Below are positions 1 through 8,610 of a stretch of DNA of 21,086 nucleotides, one piece after another. The position numbers were made by a program, and so were the translations under genes. Source of the stretch: a virus. Location: IMG/VR virus record IMGVR_UViG_3300050821_006875, positions 1 to 21,086 of that record. One strand, written 5' to 3'. The notes beneath the pieces were generated by a model. The model saw only the letters and a list, made by a program, of their open reading frames with translations. It had not been told where the DNA came from and did no database searches. The number at the start of each line of letters is the position of its first letter. Positions within the stretch are counted from its first letter, which is position 1.

Positions 1-901
1 TGATGTTCTGGTTCACGGTGGTCAGGGCCGCGGTCTGGTTGATCGAATTGATCGTGGTGACGGCCTGGAGGGTCTGGTTGCCGCTGGTGCCGATGAACCA
101 GGCGTAGGCGACAGCGCCCGTGATCGCCGGCACGGTCGCCGTGATCAGGTTCGTGGAACCAGACAGCGCGCCGGTGGTCTGGCCCGCGGCATTGGCGTTG
201 CTGGTGCCGCCATTCAAGGTATAGGTCAGGCCGTCCGCACCGGTGATGGTCTGCGAGGTGGGCAAGCTGCCCAGAGTCTGACTGCCGGTGGGGGCGGTTG
301 ACTGCCAGTTGCGATAGCCCTCGTAGGTCAGCGCCACAACGGACACGAGGTAGGTGCCCGCCGTGATGAAGCCGCCGGTGGCTGCCGATCCCACGGTCGG
401 GTTCGACGGGACGCCCAGCGCAATGCTGGAATTGCCGCCCAAGAGCGCCTCGTCTTCCTTGATGCGCATTTTCTGAAGCAGGCGGATGGCAGCCGTGGCG
501 CGGATGTCTTCATACCCGCGCGCAGCGGTCACGGACTCGAAGCTGACCTGGTCTTCCTCGCCCACCGTCACATAGGTGGCAGCCTTGCTCGAGGTCGTGT
601 AGGACATGCGCGCCGAGCGCTGGCCTTCCGGGATCCAGCCCATGGCGTTGTAGCCGGAGCCGTTGATCGCCGAGACCACGTTCCAGTGGGTGGCAAGGCC
701 GGTTTCTCCCATCTCGCGCGGAATTTCCTTGACTAGCGGCGCAAGGTATGGGTACAGGTTCTTGGACGGTGCCTGCAGGTCGTAGCCGACCAGGCCCGTA
801 CCGGTGGTGACGCTCTTGCGCAGGTCATCGACGCTGCCATAGCCGCCCAGGGCCTTGTGGAACAGCCCGAGCGTTTCGCGGGTGACTTCTGAGTTCAACA
901 T
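1..901 (-). CDS. Major capsid protein, HK97-like (3' end outside window)
   Basis: The reading frame starts at ATG 901 (reverse strand), with a GGAG ribosome site about seven bases upstream, and runs open through base 1, so about 300 residues are visible and the C-terminus is missing. The N-terminal part (EVTRETLGLFHKALGGYGSV, then LYPYLAPLVKEIPRE) and the central region on T-rich, E-loop-like sequence (VTVGEEDQVSFESV, RLLQKMRIKEDEALLGG) look like phage major capsid proteins that build the head shell. After about residue 175 the protein turns into a Thr/Ser/Gly-rich, beta-strand stretch that resembles an inserted Ig-like module (AYAWFIGTSGNQTLQ). It lies directly downstream of the protease/scaffold gene, as expected for a head operon. 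The family call rests on composition, position and short motifs, not on a database search. Confidence 0.75.
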   Translation of the reverse strand, partial: MLNSEVTRETLGLFHKALGGYGSVDDLRKSVTTGTGLVGYDLQAPSKNLYPYLAPLVKEIPREMGETGLATHWNVVSAINGSGYNAMGWIPEGQRSARMSYTTSSKAATYVTVGEEDQVSFESVTAARGYEDIRATAAIRLLQKMRIKEDEALLGGNSSIALGVPSNPTVGSAATGGFITAGTYLVSVVALTYEGYRNWQSTAPTGSQTLGSLPTSQTITGADGLTYTLNGGTSNANAAGQTTGALSGSTNLITATVPAITGAVAYAWFIGTSGNQTLQAVTTINSINQTAALTTVNQNI

Positions 902-922
902 GTGCGTTTCTCCAAGCAAAGG

Positions 923-952
923 CAGCTCGGCCCGGTTTTCACCAGGGAGCTG
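923..952. other. Imperfect hairpin between protease and capsid genes
   Basis: Arms CAGCTC (923-928) and GAGCTG (947-952) enclose a second, imperfect pairing (CCGGT with ACCAGG). It lies in the 94-base gap between the protease stop and the capsid start. There is no U-run after it on the minus strand, so it is more likely an mRNA structure or processing site than a terminator. Function is inferred only. Confidence 0.3.
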
Positions 953-995
953 TGAGAGATGCGAAAGGGTTAGTTAGGTCGGGTGGCCCAGCTGC

Positions 996-2597
996 TCACC
1001 GCTGGCGTGATGGTCGGTAGTACGCGGATACCATGGGTCCGTCAGAGTGGATTTGCTTCACCTGCGTCGCGGCGACATTGACGCTGCCATCATCATTGAG
1101 CACCGGCTGCACGCCGGACTTTGTGATGGGTTCACTGCCGTTGTCCTGGGTCTTATCGACCACCACGACCTTCTGCACGCCCTTGGCGGGTAGTGGCTGA
1201 TCCTCAATCGCCTTCAGGCGCGTGGTGAGGTCAGCGATCGTCGTGTCACGCTTGGCGAGCTCGGACTGCAGGACGGCGACGGCAGAATCGGTTGCGGCCT
1301 TCAGCAAGTCTCCCGGCAGCAGCACCTTGTCGGTCTCATCATCCTTCTTCGGCGGCTGGCGCGGCGTTTCGGCCTCATCCTCGTAGCCGGTTTCGTTCAT
1401 GGCGCTGTCGGCCTTACCGATGCACTTCTCGCACTTGTCCAGATGCGCGGAGGCCTCGCCCATCGGCGCGCCCTTGGCTTTGGTCATGTGCTCGGCGGCC
1501 TTCTTGATATGGCCGTGCGCCTCGGCCAGCTTGGCCTTGGTGGCGGCGCTGAATTTCGCGCCGGCCTTGGTAAGGTCGCCGGCCGAGGCGGCAGCCTCGA
1601 TGACCTCAACGTCCTTGACGCCCATGAGCTCGGCGGATTCCTCGCTGACCATGGAGGAGAGGATCTTCAAGCCCTCTCCCAGCCACGCCTTGAGTGCTTC
1701 CGGGCACTCACTGTCCTCATCACCCTCGACGCCCTGCTCAAACTCGTTTTCCCGTTGCAGGCAAGCGATGGAGTCCAGCAAGTTTGAAAACCAGCCGACC
1801 TGGTATAGGCCCTTGCGCAGCGAAGTCGCAGCATCGGCCTTCTCCTCTTTGCCTGAGGGCTTCCAATCATCCGGCAGTTCATCGGTGGCGCCGAGCTTCT
1901 TTGCGCGCTCGATGATGTGCGCCTTCGCCGCCTTCTTGTCCTTGGCGCGACCGAAGGCCTTGATGGCGTTCTTCAGGTCGGAGACGTTCTTGATAGGGAA
2001 GCTGCCATCGGGCAATGCCTCACCGGCATCAGCCGCATCCTGGCGTTCCTTCTCTGAGAATTTGCGCTTGGCGAGCTCCAGTAGCACCGTGGGACTGACG
2101 GCGCCGGCGTTGACCATGGAGGCAAGCTCACCCACGGCTTCCTTCTCGATCGCGGCCGTCATCGCCTTGTAGAACGGTGTCTCCGCATCCGCCTTCCACG
2201 CATCAATCACCGCTTCCGGGTTAGCCGGGCGGTCGACCACTGAGATCTCGGTCAGCTTCATCTTCGTGATGGTGCCGTCGACTTTGGTCAGCGACTTACC
2301 GCCGATCGAGAAGCCCTTGTATACGCCCTCCACCACTTTGTTCCACGCATCGTCATCGACGATCTTCGCCTGGATGTACAGACCCTTCTCGTCGATCTCG
2401 GCGGACTTCGTGACGCCCACCGCTGACATCTGGTGCATCTCGCGCACGTTGCCGAAGCGCATATAGTCAGGGAGCGCCTCCTCGATGGCACCCTTGGAGA
2501 CCCGTTCTTCCTGGGCGTCCAGCGCTTCGGTGGAGGCGTAACCATAGACCATGCGCTTGGCGTCATCACGCTTGATGATCTCGGCAAAAATCTTCAT
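996..2597 (-). CDS. XkdF-like prohead protease fused to a scaffold-like region
   Basis: The 533-residue product starts at ATG 2597 behind a GAGAGG ribosome site. Residues 1 to about 130 match the XkdF-type (S78-like) prohead proteases: a VYGYAST opening, a His in REMHQ (about residue 55), a Ser in KGFSIGG (about residue 97) and the closing EISVVDRPANPEA. These enzymes trim the scaffold and capsid proteins inside the immature head. The rest is charged and Ala/Lys-rich. It includes a segment (AFGRAKDKKAAKAHIIERAKKLGA) that recurs in such proteins and a late predicted coiled coil (SELAKRDTTIADLTTRLKAIED), so it probably serves as the internal scaffold. It is followed at once by the capsid gene. 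Protease assignment is fairly firm; the scaffold role is inferred from length and position. Confidence 0.8.
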   Translation of the reverse strand: MKIFAEIIKRDDAKRMVYGYASTEALDAQEERVSKGAIEEALPDYMRFGNVREMHQMSAVGVTKSAEIDEKGLYIQAKIVDDDAWNKVVEGVYKGFSIGGKSLTKVDGTITKMKLTEISVVDRPANPEAVIDAWKADAETPFYKAMTAAIEKEAVGELASMVNAGAVSPTVLLELAKRKFSEKERQDAADAGEALPDGSFPIKNVSDLKNAIKAFGRAKDKKAAKAHIIERAKKLGATDELPDDWKPSGKEEKADAATSLRKGLYQVGWFSNLLDSIACLQRENEFEQGVEGDEDSECPEALKAWLGEGLKILSSMVSEESAELMGVKDVEVIEAAASAGDLTKAGAKFSAATKAKLAEAHGHIKKAAEHMTKAKGAPMGEASAHLDKCEKCIGKADSAMNETGYEDEAETPRQPPKKDDETDKVLLPGDLLKAATDSAVAVLQSELAKRDTTIADLTTRLKAIEDQPLPAKGVQKVVVVDKTQDNGSEPITKSGVQPVLNDDGSVNVAATQVKQIHSDGPMVSAYYRPSRQR

Positions 2598-2621
2598 GTC
2601 GGTCCTCTCAATGGTTCCGTT

Positions 2622-3950
2622 CTAGCGAACGGGTATGGTGCCGGTGAGTTCAAGCACGATCAGCGGATCGTTCGTATTCACCACGACGCGCACAGCGTAG
2701 TCGCATTCAGTTAGGCCGCCGATCACCGGCACGATGACCTGCGTAGCCGCCGCATTCAGTAGCGGCGTGCCGTTCTGCGTCAGCGCCGGACCCGGATCCG
2801 TGCCATAGGCCGTGCTGATGGCAATCGATGCGATTGTCGTCAGCACAGTGCCAGATACTGGCAGGGTGGCGAGTTGTGCCGTGAAGTCAAAGGTGAGCTT
2901 GACGGCCTCGCTCGGATCCTTTTGCTGGAATCGTCCCTGTGGCATGGTGATCGTGAAGTTCCTTGCCGGTTCAGTCACAGTGAAGTTGCGAGCCGGCTCA
3001 TAGACGATCCACCGGTCGCTGCCGATCCAGAATTTCGGGAACGACCAAATGATGGTAGACACCGCATCCACAGCCCCACTCAGCGCTACGCTGACCCGGG
3101 CGGCTGCTGACAGCTGTGCATCGGCGGCGCTCGTGCCGCTCAATGTGATGGCGTTGCCGAGAATGCCGCGGATCGTGGCCGCAGCAGCTGAAGTGCCTGC
3201 GATCTGCCCCACTAGCGTGATCGTGAGCGATCCAAGATCGGTCGCTACCGCATATGACACGCTGGACAATTGAAGCGCGTCGGCCATGAAGCCGGTCAGC
3301 GAAGCGACGGAGCCTTCTGTACCGGTCATCGCCACGGCGTTCGAGAGCGCGCCGCCAATGGTTGTGACAGCCGCCACACTGCCAGTCAGCGCATAGGCGC
3401 CTCCGGAAGTCATCGACCCAGTGAAGGTCGCGACTGCACCTTCAACGCCGCTGAGCGAGATGGCTAGTGCCATCGTGGCGCCATTGGCTGCGACAGCGGC
3501 AACCGTCCCGGCCATGGCTACTGCATTCGACAGCGTGCCATCGATGGTCGCAGTCGCAGCGAGCAGCCCGGACAGCGCTGCGGCAGAGCCCGATGACAAT
3601 GAACCCAATATCGTCGCTACTGCACCATCGACCCCTGAGAGTGCGATGCTGACGCTCAGGGTGCCAGTATCGGTGGCGACCGCACGAAGCAGCCCCGTCA
3701 GCGAGTTTGCAATGCTGATGGCCGGCAGGTCCGTTGCAACCGCTGCGACCGTTCCAGAAATGGCATTGGCAATGGAAGACGTGCCAAGGTCGGTCGCTAC
3801 GGCCGCACATAGGCCTTGCATCGACAACGCGACAGATGCTGAGCCCGTCAGCGTCGCAACTGATCCGACCAGGCCCGATAGCGCTGTCGTCCCGCCGCCA
3901 GAGGGGCTAAGGAATTCCTCGTCGAACCATTTTGCGACATCTAGTTCCAC
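2622..3950 (-). CDS. Repeat-rich phage structural protein
   Basis: The 442-residue product starts at a GTG (3950) that overlaps the region of the upstream stop, with no clear ribosome site, which suggests translational coupling. Residues of about 24 to 296 are 13 or 14 imperfect repeats of about 20 residues, pattern (S/T)G-x3-AVAT-x2-G-x-LS-x-A-x-AL. A regular Gly/Ala/Val/Thr repeat of this kind is likely to form an elongated beta fold. A nine-residue duplication (EPARNFTVT / EPARNFTIT) follows, then a C-terminal beta domain (about residues 345-442: KDPSEAVKLTF to LELTGTIPVR) of a sort found in phage virion proteins. It has no signal peptide. It is probably a head- or spike-associated surface protein, but the exact role is unknown. 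Confidence 0.6.
   Translation of the reverse strand: MELDVAKWFDEEFLSPSGGGTTALSGLVGSVATLTGSASVALSMQGLCAAVATDLGTSSIANAISGTVAAVATDLPAISIANSLTGLLRAVATDTGTLSVSIALSGVDGAVATILGSLSSGSAAALSGLLAATATIDGTLSNAVAMAGTVAAVAANGATMALAISLSGVEGAVATFTGSMTSGGAYALTGSVAAVTTIGGALSNAVAMTGTEGSVASLTGFMADALQLSSVSYAVATDLGSLTITLVGQIAGTSAAAATIRGILGNAITLSGTSAADAQLSAAARVSVALSGAVDAVSTIIWSFPKFWIGSDRWIVYEPARNFTVTEPARNFTITMPQGRFQQKDPSEAVKLTFDFTAQLATLPVSGTVLTTIASIAISTAYGTDPGPALTQNGTPLLNAAATQVIVPVIGGLTECDYAVRVVVNTNDPLIVLELTGTIPVR
3062..3881 (-). repeat. About 60-bp coding repeats in the structural protein
   Basis: This stretch encodes 13 to 14 imperfect tandem repeats of about 20 residues, each containing a variant of AVAT-x2-G-x-LS. 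The DNA copies have diverged, so the repeat is clear in protein and weak in DNA. It is a protein repeat, not a DNA signal. Confidence 0.65.
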
Positions 3951-3953
3951 GGG

Positions 3954-5720
3954 CTAGAACCAGAATTTCACATTGAGATCAGAAGGGAAATCATCCTCTC
4001 CAAACTCATAGTGGTTGAGCTGCAGATTTCCGAATTGCGGGGCAATCGGCGCCGCCTGCTGGGGCTGGACGTAAGTCAGATTCGATTCGAGCGAGAATAT
4101 GACCTGAGCACTCGCAGTGCGGTTGGCGCCATTGCTGTCGGTTATCAGGCAGTACCAGTTCGCACCGTAATCGGCCGGGAAATTGGGCGCGAACGTATAG
4201 GTAGCGCTTGTTGCCCCACTCACGCTGCTGCCGTTGCGATACCACTGATAGGTCAGGCTCCCAGCGCTCGCCGTTGCTGCTGCGGTAAACGATACCGACT
4301 GGCCGGGCGAAGCCGACTGATTGCTCGGGTTCCCGGTGATGGTCGGCCCGAGCGTGAAGGTCGCAATGACAGCATCGTATCCGGCAGAAGGTCCACCGGC
4401 GTCGTGGAAGACCCAGCTCTGCGTGGCATTGCTGGAAAACACGTAATGGCCGAAGCAGTCGCCATTATCCATCGTGGACGTATCGGATTCGCCGGTATAA
4501 GTGCCGCTCAATAGAACTGCGCCACTGGGTGTGACTACCGAGTCCGGCGGCCCTGTGTCCAGGCCCATGATGGCGATGGCGACGCCAGATGAGGCGACCG
4601 GGGTTATCTGCGCTGCTGGCGTCGTATTGCCAGGCCCGAAGCTGGTGGTGCCCTGCGTCGCGGCCCACGCATCGAAGTTTCCAACTCCGACCCAATCCCA
4701 AACGATCCCTTGGAAATACTGATGGCTCGCCGGATCGCTCGAATTGATCGTGAGCATCTCCACGGCGCTTGGCACGCTCTGGGTGCGATAGCCGAACTGC
4801 GCATCCCCGCTCGCTGCAGCGCGCATCGTCCAAGGACCGGCGACGGCGCCGCTTACGCCGAGCAAATTGGTTGAACCCAGAGGGTCTGAGCAGCCAATCA
4901 TCTGCGTCGTACCCAGGGTCGGCACCTGAAGCGGATAATTCAGCGCCGGGCCACCTGTCACGCCGGCAAAGCGATAGTGATAGGTCCCGACGCACCGCGC
5001 GCCAGCCGATGGCGCGGTTCCGGCGCTGGCCGTTTTGAGGCCATAGGTGATCGAGGTCCATCCACTGTTGGATATCAGATCCGTAACCAGGGCAGTCGGG
5101 TTGACTCCCGCCGCGACACCTTGCACCAGATACTGGCAGAAGAAGCCCTGTATCAGGCATACCTGAGCCAGCTGAAACGCCGGATCGGCCGTGACCGAGA
5201 TCAGGCCGTCAGTCTGCCCACTGAAGTCACCTCCTCCGGTGTCGCAGCACTCCTGGAATATCAAGTCCCCGCTTGTTGTCGGGACGTATTCGGCGCCGGA
5301 GTTGATTTGCTGCGTGCCTTTTGAGCCCACTCCCACGTTGAACGTGGTGATGGCTGTTCCGTCGATTGCCGATGAGGTCGCGATGTTGTTCCATTCCTGG
5401 AACGAACCGGACAACGTCGCGATCGACGCGCTACAGGTGACCGTGATAGAGACAGCGCCAGCCGTACCCCCGAATACATGGAATTTTCCATGCACGATGT
5501 TATTGCTGGTGTCAGTTGCACTGACATCTGGTGTCGTCGGATAGTTGTTCCCGGCACTATCGACGATGCTCGTAAAGGTCGTGCCGCTCGGATACCGCAG
5601 CTTCAGTATGTAGCAGTTGTTGCTGAGCGTCGGCCATGCCAGTTTGAGAACGAAGGCGTTTCCTGATTCACCTTGCGGCACCCAGATCACTTTCTGGATG
5701 CACTGTGGAATGTTCGCCAC
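3954..5720 (-). CDS. Phage surface protein with C-terminal Ig-like domain
   Basis: The 588-residue product starts at GTG 5720 with GAGGG about seven bases upstream. Two related beta-rich halves of about 215 residues each (one with VGVGSKGTQQ, the other with WVGVGNFDAW) are followed by an Ig-like domain at roughly residues 455-545. The domain is recognised by its Cys/Trp core: PGQSVSFTA, LTYQWYRNG, YGANWYCLITDSNG. Ig-like domains on phage virions often bind weakly to cell surfaces. The C-terminal tail (YVQPQQAAPIAPQFGNLQLN) is Pro/Gln-rich. It lies in a run of four such genes between the Mu F and protease genes. It could be a head decoration or spike protein; the sequence does not decide. Confidence 0.6.
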   Translation of the reverse strand: MANIPQCIQKVIWVPQGESGNAFVLKLAWPTLSNNCYILKLRYPSGTTFTSIVDSAGNNYPTTPDVSATDTSNNIVHGKFHVFGGTAGAVSITVTCSASIATLSGSFQEWNNIATSSAIDGTAITTFNVGVGSKGTQQINSGAEYVPTTSGDLIFQECCDTGGGDFSGQTDGLISVTADPAFQLAQVCLIQGFFCQYLVQGVAAGVNPTALVTDLISNSGWTSITYGLKTASAGTAPSAGARCVGTYHYRFAGVTGGPALNYPLQVPTLGTTQMIGCSDPLGSTNLLGVSGAVAGPWTMRAAASGDAQFGYRTQSVPSAVEMLTINSSDPASHQYFQGIVWDWVGVGNFDAWAATQGTTSFGPGNTTPAAQITPVASSGVAIAIMGLDTGPPDSVVTPSGAVLLSGTYTGESDTSTMDNGDCFGHYVFSSNATQSWVFHDAGGPSAGYDAVIATFTLGPTITGNPSNQSASPGQSVSFTAAATASAGSLTYQWYRNGSSVSGATSATYTFAPNFPADYGANWYCLITDSNGANRTASAQVIFSLESNLTYVQPQQAAPIAPQFGNLQLNHYEFGEDDFPSDLNVKFWF

Positions 5721-5729
5721 AGCGCGCCC

Positions 5730-6629
5730 TCAGAAGTTCTCTAGCCGGCTCTCAACCTGCTGCACTGTCCACGCCGCCGACGTACCGCCATTGACGGACA
5801 CGCCAATGATGGAATTGGCGACGCTTGAGGCAAATCCAGAGGAAACCGCCTCAACCACTTTCACCGCATTGGAGAATCCGGTAGTGGTCAGATTGTTGGT
5901 CAGATTCGCCGTCGCCGCGACAACTGCCGAGGTGCCGGTGCCGACAGTGCGAAACAGGACGTCCACTTCAAACCAACCGGTATCCGCCGCAGCCGTGCCG
6001 GCCGCGAAGGTCAATGTCGCGATCGATGCATCGGCAGTGGTCCCAGCTGTGCCATATCGTACATTGATGATCGGCGTCGCAGTGCCGGCCGCAGTCTTGG
6101 CAACCTGAAACTTCAGCGTGTATAGCGTGCCGACTTTCGGAAAGCTTGATGGCACCGCAATTGCGGATCCGGTCAAATAGGTATCGGAAGAAAATCCAGC
6201 GCCCTGGGAGGCGGTACTGCTATTGAACAGCGCCGTCGCCTGCGGCGCGGCCTGGTAGATGCCACCGAACTTATCGTAGTGCAGCCATTGGCCACCTTGG
6301 GTGAAGGTGATTTTCTCTCCGATTCCGAGATTGCATGAGAACAGCGGCTCGACATTCGTGCCGTCGGTGTGCTGCACCGTAATCTGACAGGAATTGGCCG
6401 AATCGTTGTTATAGACGCTGATCGAACGCACATTGCGATAGGTGCTCGCCGCCGGCGAGCCGACAATCGTGGTCGTGGTGGCCGTGGAGATTGTCGGGGT
6501 ATTTGTACGCCCCGGCGTATAGGTCGGGCCGCTCGCCACGTAATCGACGAAGTCGGCGCGCACATTGATCGTGCTCGCCGCGCCGGTGATGACCTGCACC
6601 AGGTCGGATGTGCTGGTGAGCAGCAGCAT
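5730..6629 (-). CDS. Beta-rich phage structural protein, unknown role
   Basis: The 299-residue product opens with MLLLTSTSDLVQVITGAAST. The first 110 residues include strands ending in GEKITFTQGGQWLHYDKFG, a small beta-sandwich seen in phage structural proteins. Residues of about 130 to 299 form a second Thr/Ala/Gly-rich beta domain (FPKVGTLYTLKFQVAK to WTVQQVESRLENF) that looks like a jelly-roll. No signal peptide, membrane segment or catalytic motif is visible. It sits between two other surface-type genes with only a few bases of spacing on each side and is surely cotranscribed with them. I recognise the type but not a named family. Confidence 0.55.
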   Translation of the reverse strand: MLLLTSTSDLVQVITGAASTINVRADFVDYVASGPTYTPGRTNTPTISTATTTTIVGSPAASTYRNVRSISVYNNDSANSCQITVQHTDGTNVEPLFSCNLGIGEKITFTQGGQWLHYDKFGGIYQAAPQATALFNSSTASQGAGFSSDTYLTGSAIAVPSSFPKVGTLYTLKFQVAKTAAGTATPIINVRYGTAGTTADASIATLTFAAGTAAADTGWFEVDVLFRTVGTGTSAVVAATANLTNNLTTTGFSNAVKVVEAVSSGFASSVANSIIGVSVNGGTSAAWTVQQVESRLENF

Positions 6630-6635
6630 GGCTTC

Positions 6636-7538
6636 TTAGTTGTCTTGCTTGACGGTGAGCGCTCCGCCTGCAAATGACGGCGTGTTGCCGCTGGCGCTGA
6701 TATTCTGCGGAACAGCCAGCACGCCAAAGCCCTGATAATTGCCGCCCGTCAAAGCGTCATAGAGCGCCAGCGCGCCCACTATGCCCCACGCGGCGCTGGA
6801 AGTTGGGAATGTGATGGTATTGGAATTTGAGGTCGTCGCGGTCGTGCCGGTACTCGATGAGCTTCCGCCTTGCGTCGCCGCCCAGTCCGTCAGCGCCGGC
6901 CACGCACCCGCCTCCACCTTTACGCGCGCATAGCTGCCGCCTGTGGCTTCAGCCAGGCCTGCAGGGAAGCCTGTGCCAGTCTTGAGCACTGGGGACAGTT
7001 CGGTGAATACCGCCGAGCCGTCAGTGATGACTTCGCCATCAACGCCGAGATAGGTGGTGGGCTGGGAACTGTTGGAGCTGCCCGCAGTGGTGCAGCGGTA
7101 CAGGTGTTGATTCGTGTCACCGTTCGCACCTCCCGTGGGAGTAAGCGAAATGCAGTCGCCCACGCTGTAGGAAGTCGAATTTGCGCGCAGCCCTTTGTTA
7201 ATCGTAAGCAGCGCCACGTAGTGACACAGATCCGCGGGGATCCCAGCCACCGCTGTCCACGTCACTGTGTTATCGGTGAGCGTGGAACCTGGGTTAGGAA
7301 CCGCGAGCGTGTTCGTGGTGCCGGACGTGCCGGCGGTCGTGCACTGCAAGAACTTGCCGCCGGCGCCGGTCATATTCGCATGGGGCACTACTCGGTCGCC
7401 CAAGCTATAGGAGGTGCTCGCCGTCCAGACCCCCTTGTTGCACACAGCGGTGCTGCCCGCCGCGCCAGCGGACGTAAGCGCGCCGCCGCGGAACATGCCG
7501 TCGAGCAACTGATTGGTCTTCGCGTTCGAAAGATTCAT
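6636..7538 (-). CDS. Tail-fibre/decoration-like protein with inserted carbohydrate-binding-like modules
   Basis: The 300-residue product starts at ATG 7538 behind AGGAG (eight-base spacing). Its two ends match a common phage structural family: MNLSNAKTNQLLDGMFRGG at the start, then HYVALLT, SYARVKVEAG, SNTITFP, AAWGIVGALALYDALTGGN and FAGGALTVKQ. Two extra modules interrupt this frame, at about residues 35-100 and 112-180. Each begins W/L-x-A-(S/N)STSY-S-(L/V)GD and runs to LQCTTAGTSG or LYRCTTAGSS, resembling the small Trp-rich modules of chitin-binding type. This points to polysaccharide or cell-surface binding. It is the first of four consecutive surface-type genes. The framework call is good; the sugar-binding role is inferred. 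Confidence 0.6.
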   Translation of the reverse strand: MNLSNAKTNQLLDGMFRGGALTSAGAAGSTAVCNKGVWTASTSYSLGDRVVPHANMTGAGGKFLQCTTAGTSGTTNTLAVPNPGSTLTDNTVTWTAVAGIPADLCHYVALLTINKGLRANSTSYSVGDCISLTPTGGANGDTNQHLYRCTTAGSSNSSQPTTYLGVDGEVITDGSAVFTELSPVLKTGTGFPAGLAEATGGSYARVKVEAGAWPALTDWAATQGGSSSSTGTTATTSNSNTITFPTSSAAWGIVGALALYDALTGGNYQGFGVLAVPQNISASGNTPSFAGGALTVKQDN

Positions 7539-7570
7539 GGTTTGGCTCCTGGGCCTAAAAGCAGTTCAGG

Positions 7571-7786
7571 TCAATCAGTTTTCTGGCAGCTGAAGCGTTC
7601 GACCGTGACTGCAACACCATCAAATGTGGTTGGAACAGTTGCGACTGCTGACTCACACGCTGCACGAGTCTCATACCCCGGCACGCTCACCTTCACGCTG
7701 CCGCCCTCAAGAGTCGCGTTCATGCCGTCAAGCTGCGCGACGTTTGGAACGGCCGCGAATTGCAGCACGAGTATTAGCGTCCACAT
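7571..7786 (-). CDS. Small phage protein with hydrophobic N-terminus
   Basis: This 71-residue protein starts at ATG 7786 with AGGAG eight bases upstream, a good ribosome site. The first 12 residues (MWTLILVLQFAA) are hydrophobic and could be a short signal or anchor. The rest contains two Cys (AACES and RFSCQKTD). That may form a disulphide if the protein is exported. I do not recognise a family. It lies between the Mu F gene and the fibre-like gene and overlaps the end of the preceding small reading frame. Confidence 0.55.
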   Translation of the reverse strand: MWTLILVLQFAAVPNVAQLDGMNATLEGGSVKVSVPGYETRAACESAVATVPTTFDGVAVTVERFSCQKTD

Positions 7787-7928
7787 TCACTTTGCTCCTG
7801 CGCCGGGTCAGTTCAGCGCAAATCAGGTACCACTCGGCCTCGCTGTATGCCCGCAGAATTGATTTCGTGCCCCCACAGGTCCACCCGGGCATGAACCATA
7901 GGTGTACATACAGGGTCGTGCGTTTCAT
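7728..7928 (-). CDS. Possible small protein following the Mu F gene
   Basis: This 66-residue frame starts at ATG 7928, overlapping the stop of the Mu F gene as ATGA, the coupling used throughout this operon. It contains a short Trp/Cys-rich start (HLWFMPGWTCGG) and a basic end. It overlaps the next gene by 59 bases, more than is usual here. It may be real or only a chance frame; I recognise no family. Confidence 0.35.
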   Translation of the reverse strand: MKRTTLYVHLWFMPGWTCGGTKSILRAYSEAEWYLICAELTRRRSKVNVDANTRAAIRGRSKRRAA

Positions 7929-8572
7929 TCACTGAGCACCGGCACCACATCGCAGCGGCAGTTCGGGTGAAGCGGCGGCCCGTCGCCCCCGTCATCCGGG
8001 AACTCCTCATCCAGGCCGACCGTCACGCCGTCCAGGTCCTGGCAGTCATCGCAGCATCCATCGCCAACAATCCACTGCTTGGAGGCGACCTGGCCGCTGG
8101 CCGCCCAGGCGTTTAAATTGCCCGCGACATCCGCAAACGCGGTTTCGGTGCGCGCAATAGTCTCGGCGCGGGCATCCGAGAAGGCGTAATTGTCGGTCAA
8201 GGCAGAGGCGAGACGATCATTCGACCAGCCCTCATCCTCTGCGGTCTCGACATCGACGCGCAGCAGCTCGCGCGTCGCATCCGCAATCTGCCACTGCCCG
8301 TTTGGATTGGGCACGAGCTCGCCATCGACGTATTTCATGCCCACCATCTCGGCCGCTCGATCGGCCGCGTAGTCAATGGCGAACTGGTTGGCTTGCTCGG
8401 TGATGTCCTGGTCGGACAGTTCCAGCTGCGCGATCGCTGCGGCGCCGCCTTCGGCTGCCAGCTGCTGTAGCAGCGGCTGCGCCTCTTCCATGACCAGCGC
8501 CAACTGCCCGGCGTTGATAGCGCCGGTGATCTGCTCGAGGCGGGACTTCTTGTCCTTGCCGAGCGTGTGCAC
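7925..8572 (-). CDS. SPP1 gp7/Mu F-type minor head protein
   Basis: The C-terminus carries the family hallmark: GDGCCDDCQDLDGVTV, then PPLHPNCRCDVVPV, preceded by ARAETIARTETAFADVAGN. Mu F/gp7 proteins bind the portal and act in head assembly, with a few copies packaged. The frame shown begins at GTG 8572, but this lacks a ribosome site. The same frame stays open upstream to at least 8692 and there reads as family sequence (RPIDRDRNAL, LRNALLKRFAIW). No ATG, GTG or TTG occurs between 8701 and 8572. So the true N-terminus probably comes from the portal gene by a -1 shift at the A-run at 8690-8698, or the sequence carries an indel there. Family call firm, start uncertain. Confidence 0.8.
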   Translation of the reverse strand: MHTLGKDKKSRLEQITGAINAGQLALVMEEAQPLLQQLAAEGGAAAIAQLELSDQDITEQANQFAIDYAADRAAEMVGMKYVDGELVPNPNGQWQIADATRELLRVDVETAEDEGWSNDRLASALTDNYAFSDARAETIARTETAFADVAGNLNAWAASGQVASKQWIVGDGCCDDCQDLDGVTVGLDEEFPDDGGDGPPLHPNCRCDVVPVLSE

Positions 8573-8610
8573 GCGCGCGACAACACCATCGCGCCAGATT
8601 GCAAAGCGCT

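Noticed and set aside
3421-3957. Plus-strand open frame with Ala/Val repeats
   Set aside because: It is the complement of the 20-residue repeats of the minus-strand structural protein; the periodicity comes from that gene.
6870-7862. 330-codon plus-strand open frame
   Set aside because: It spans three minus-strand genes with ribosome sites and family motifs, and its own translation is low-complexity Arg/Ala-rich.
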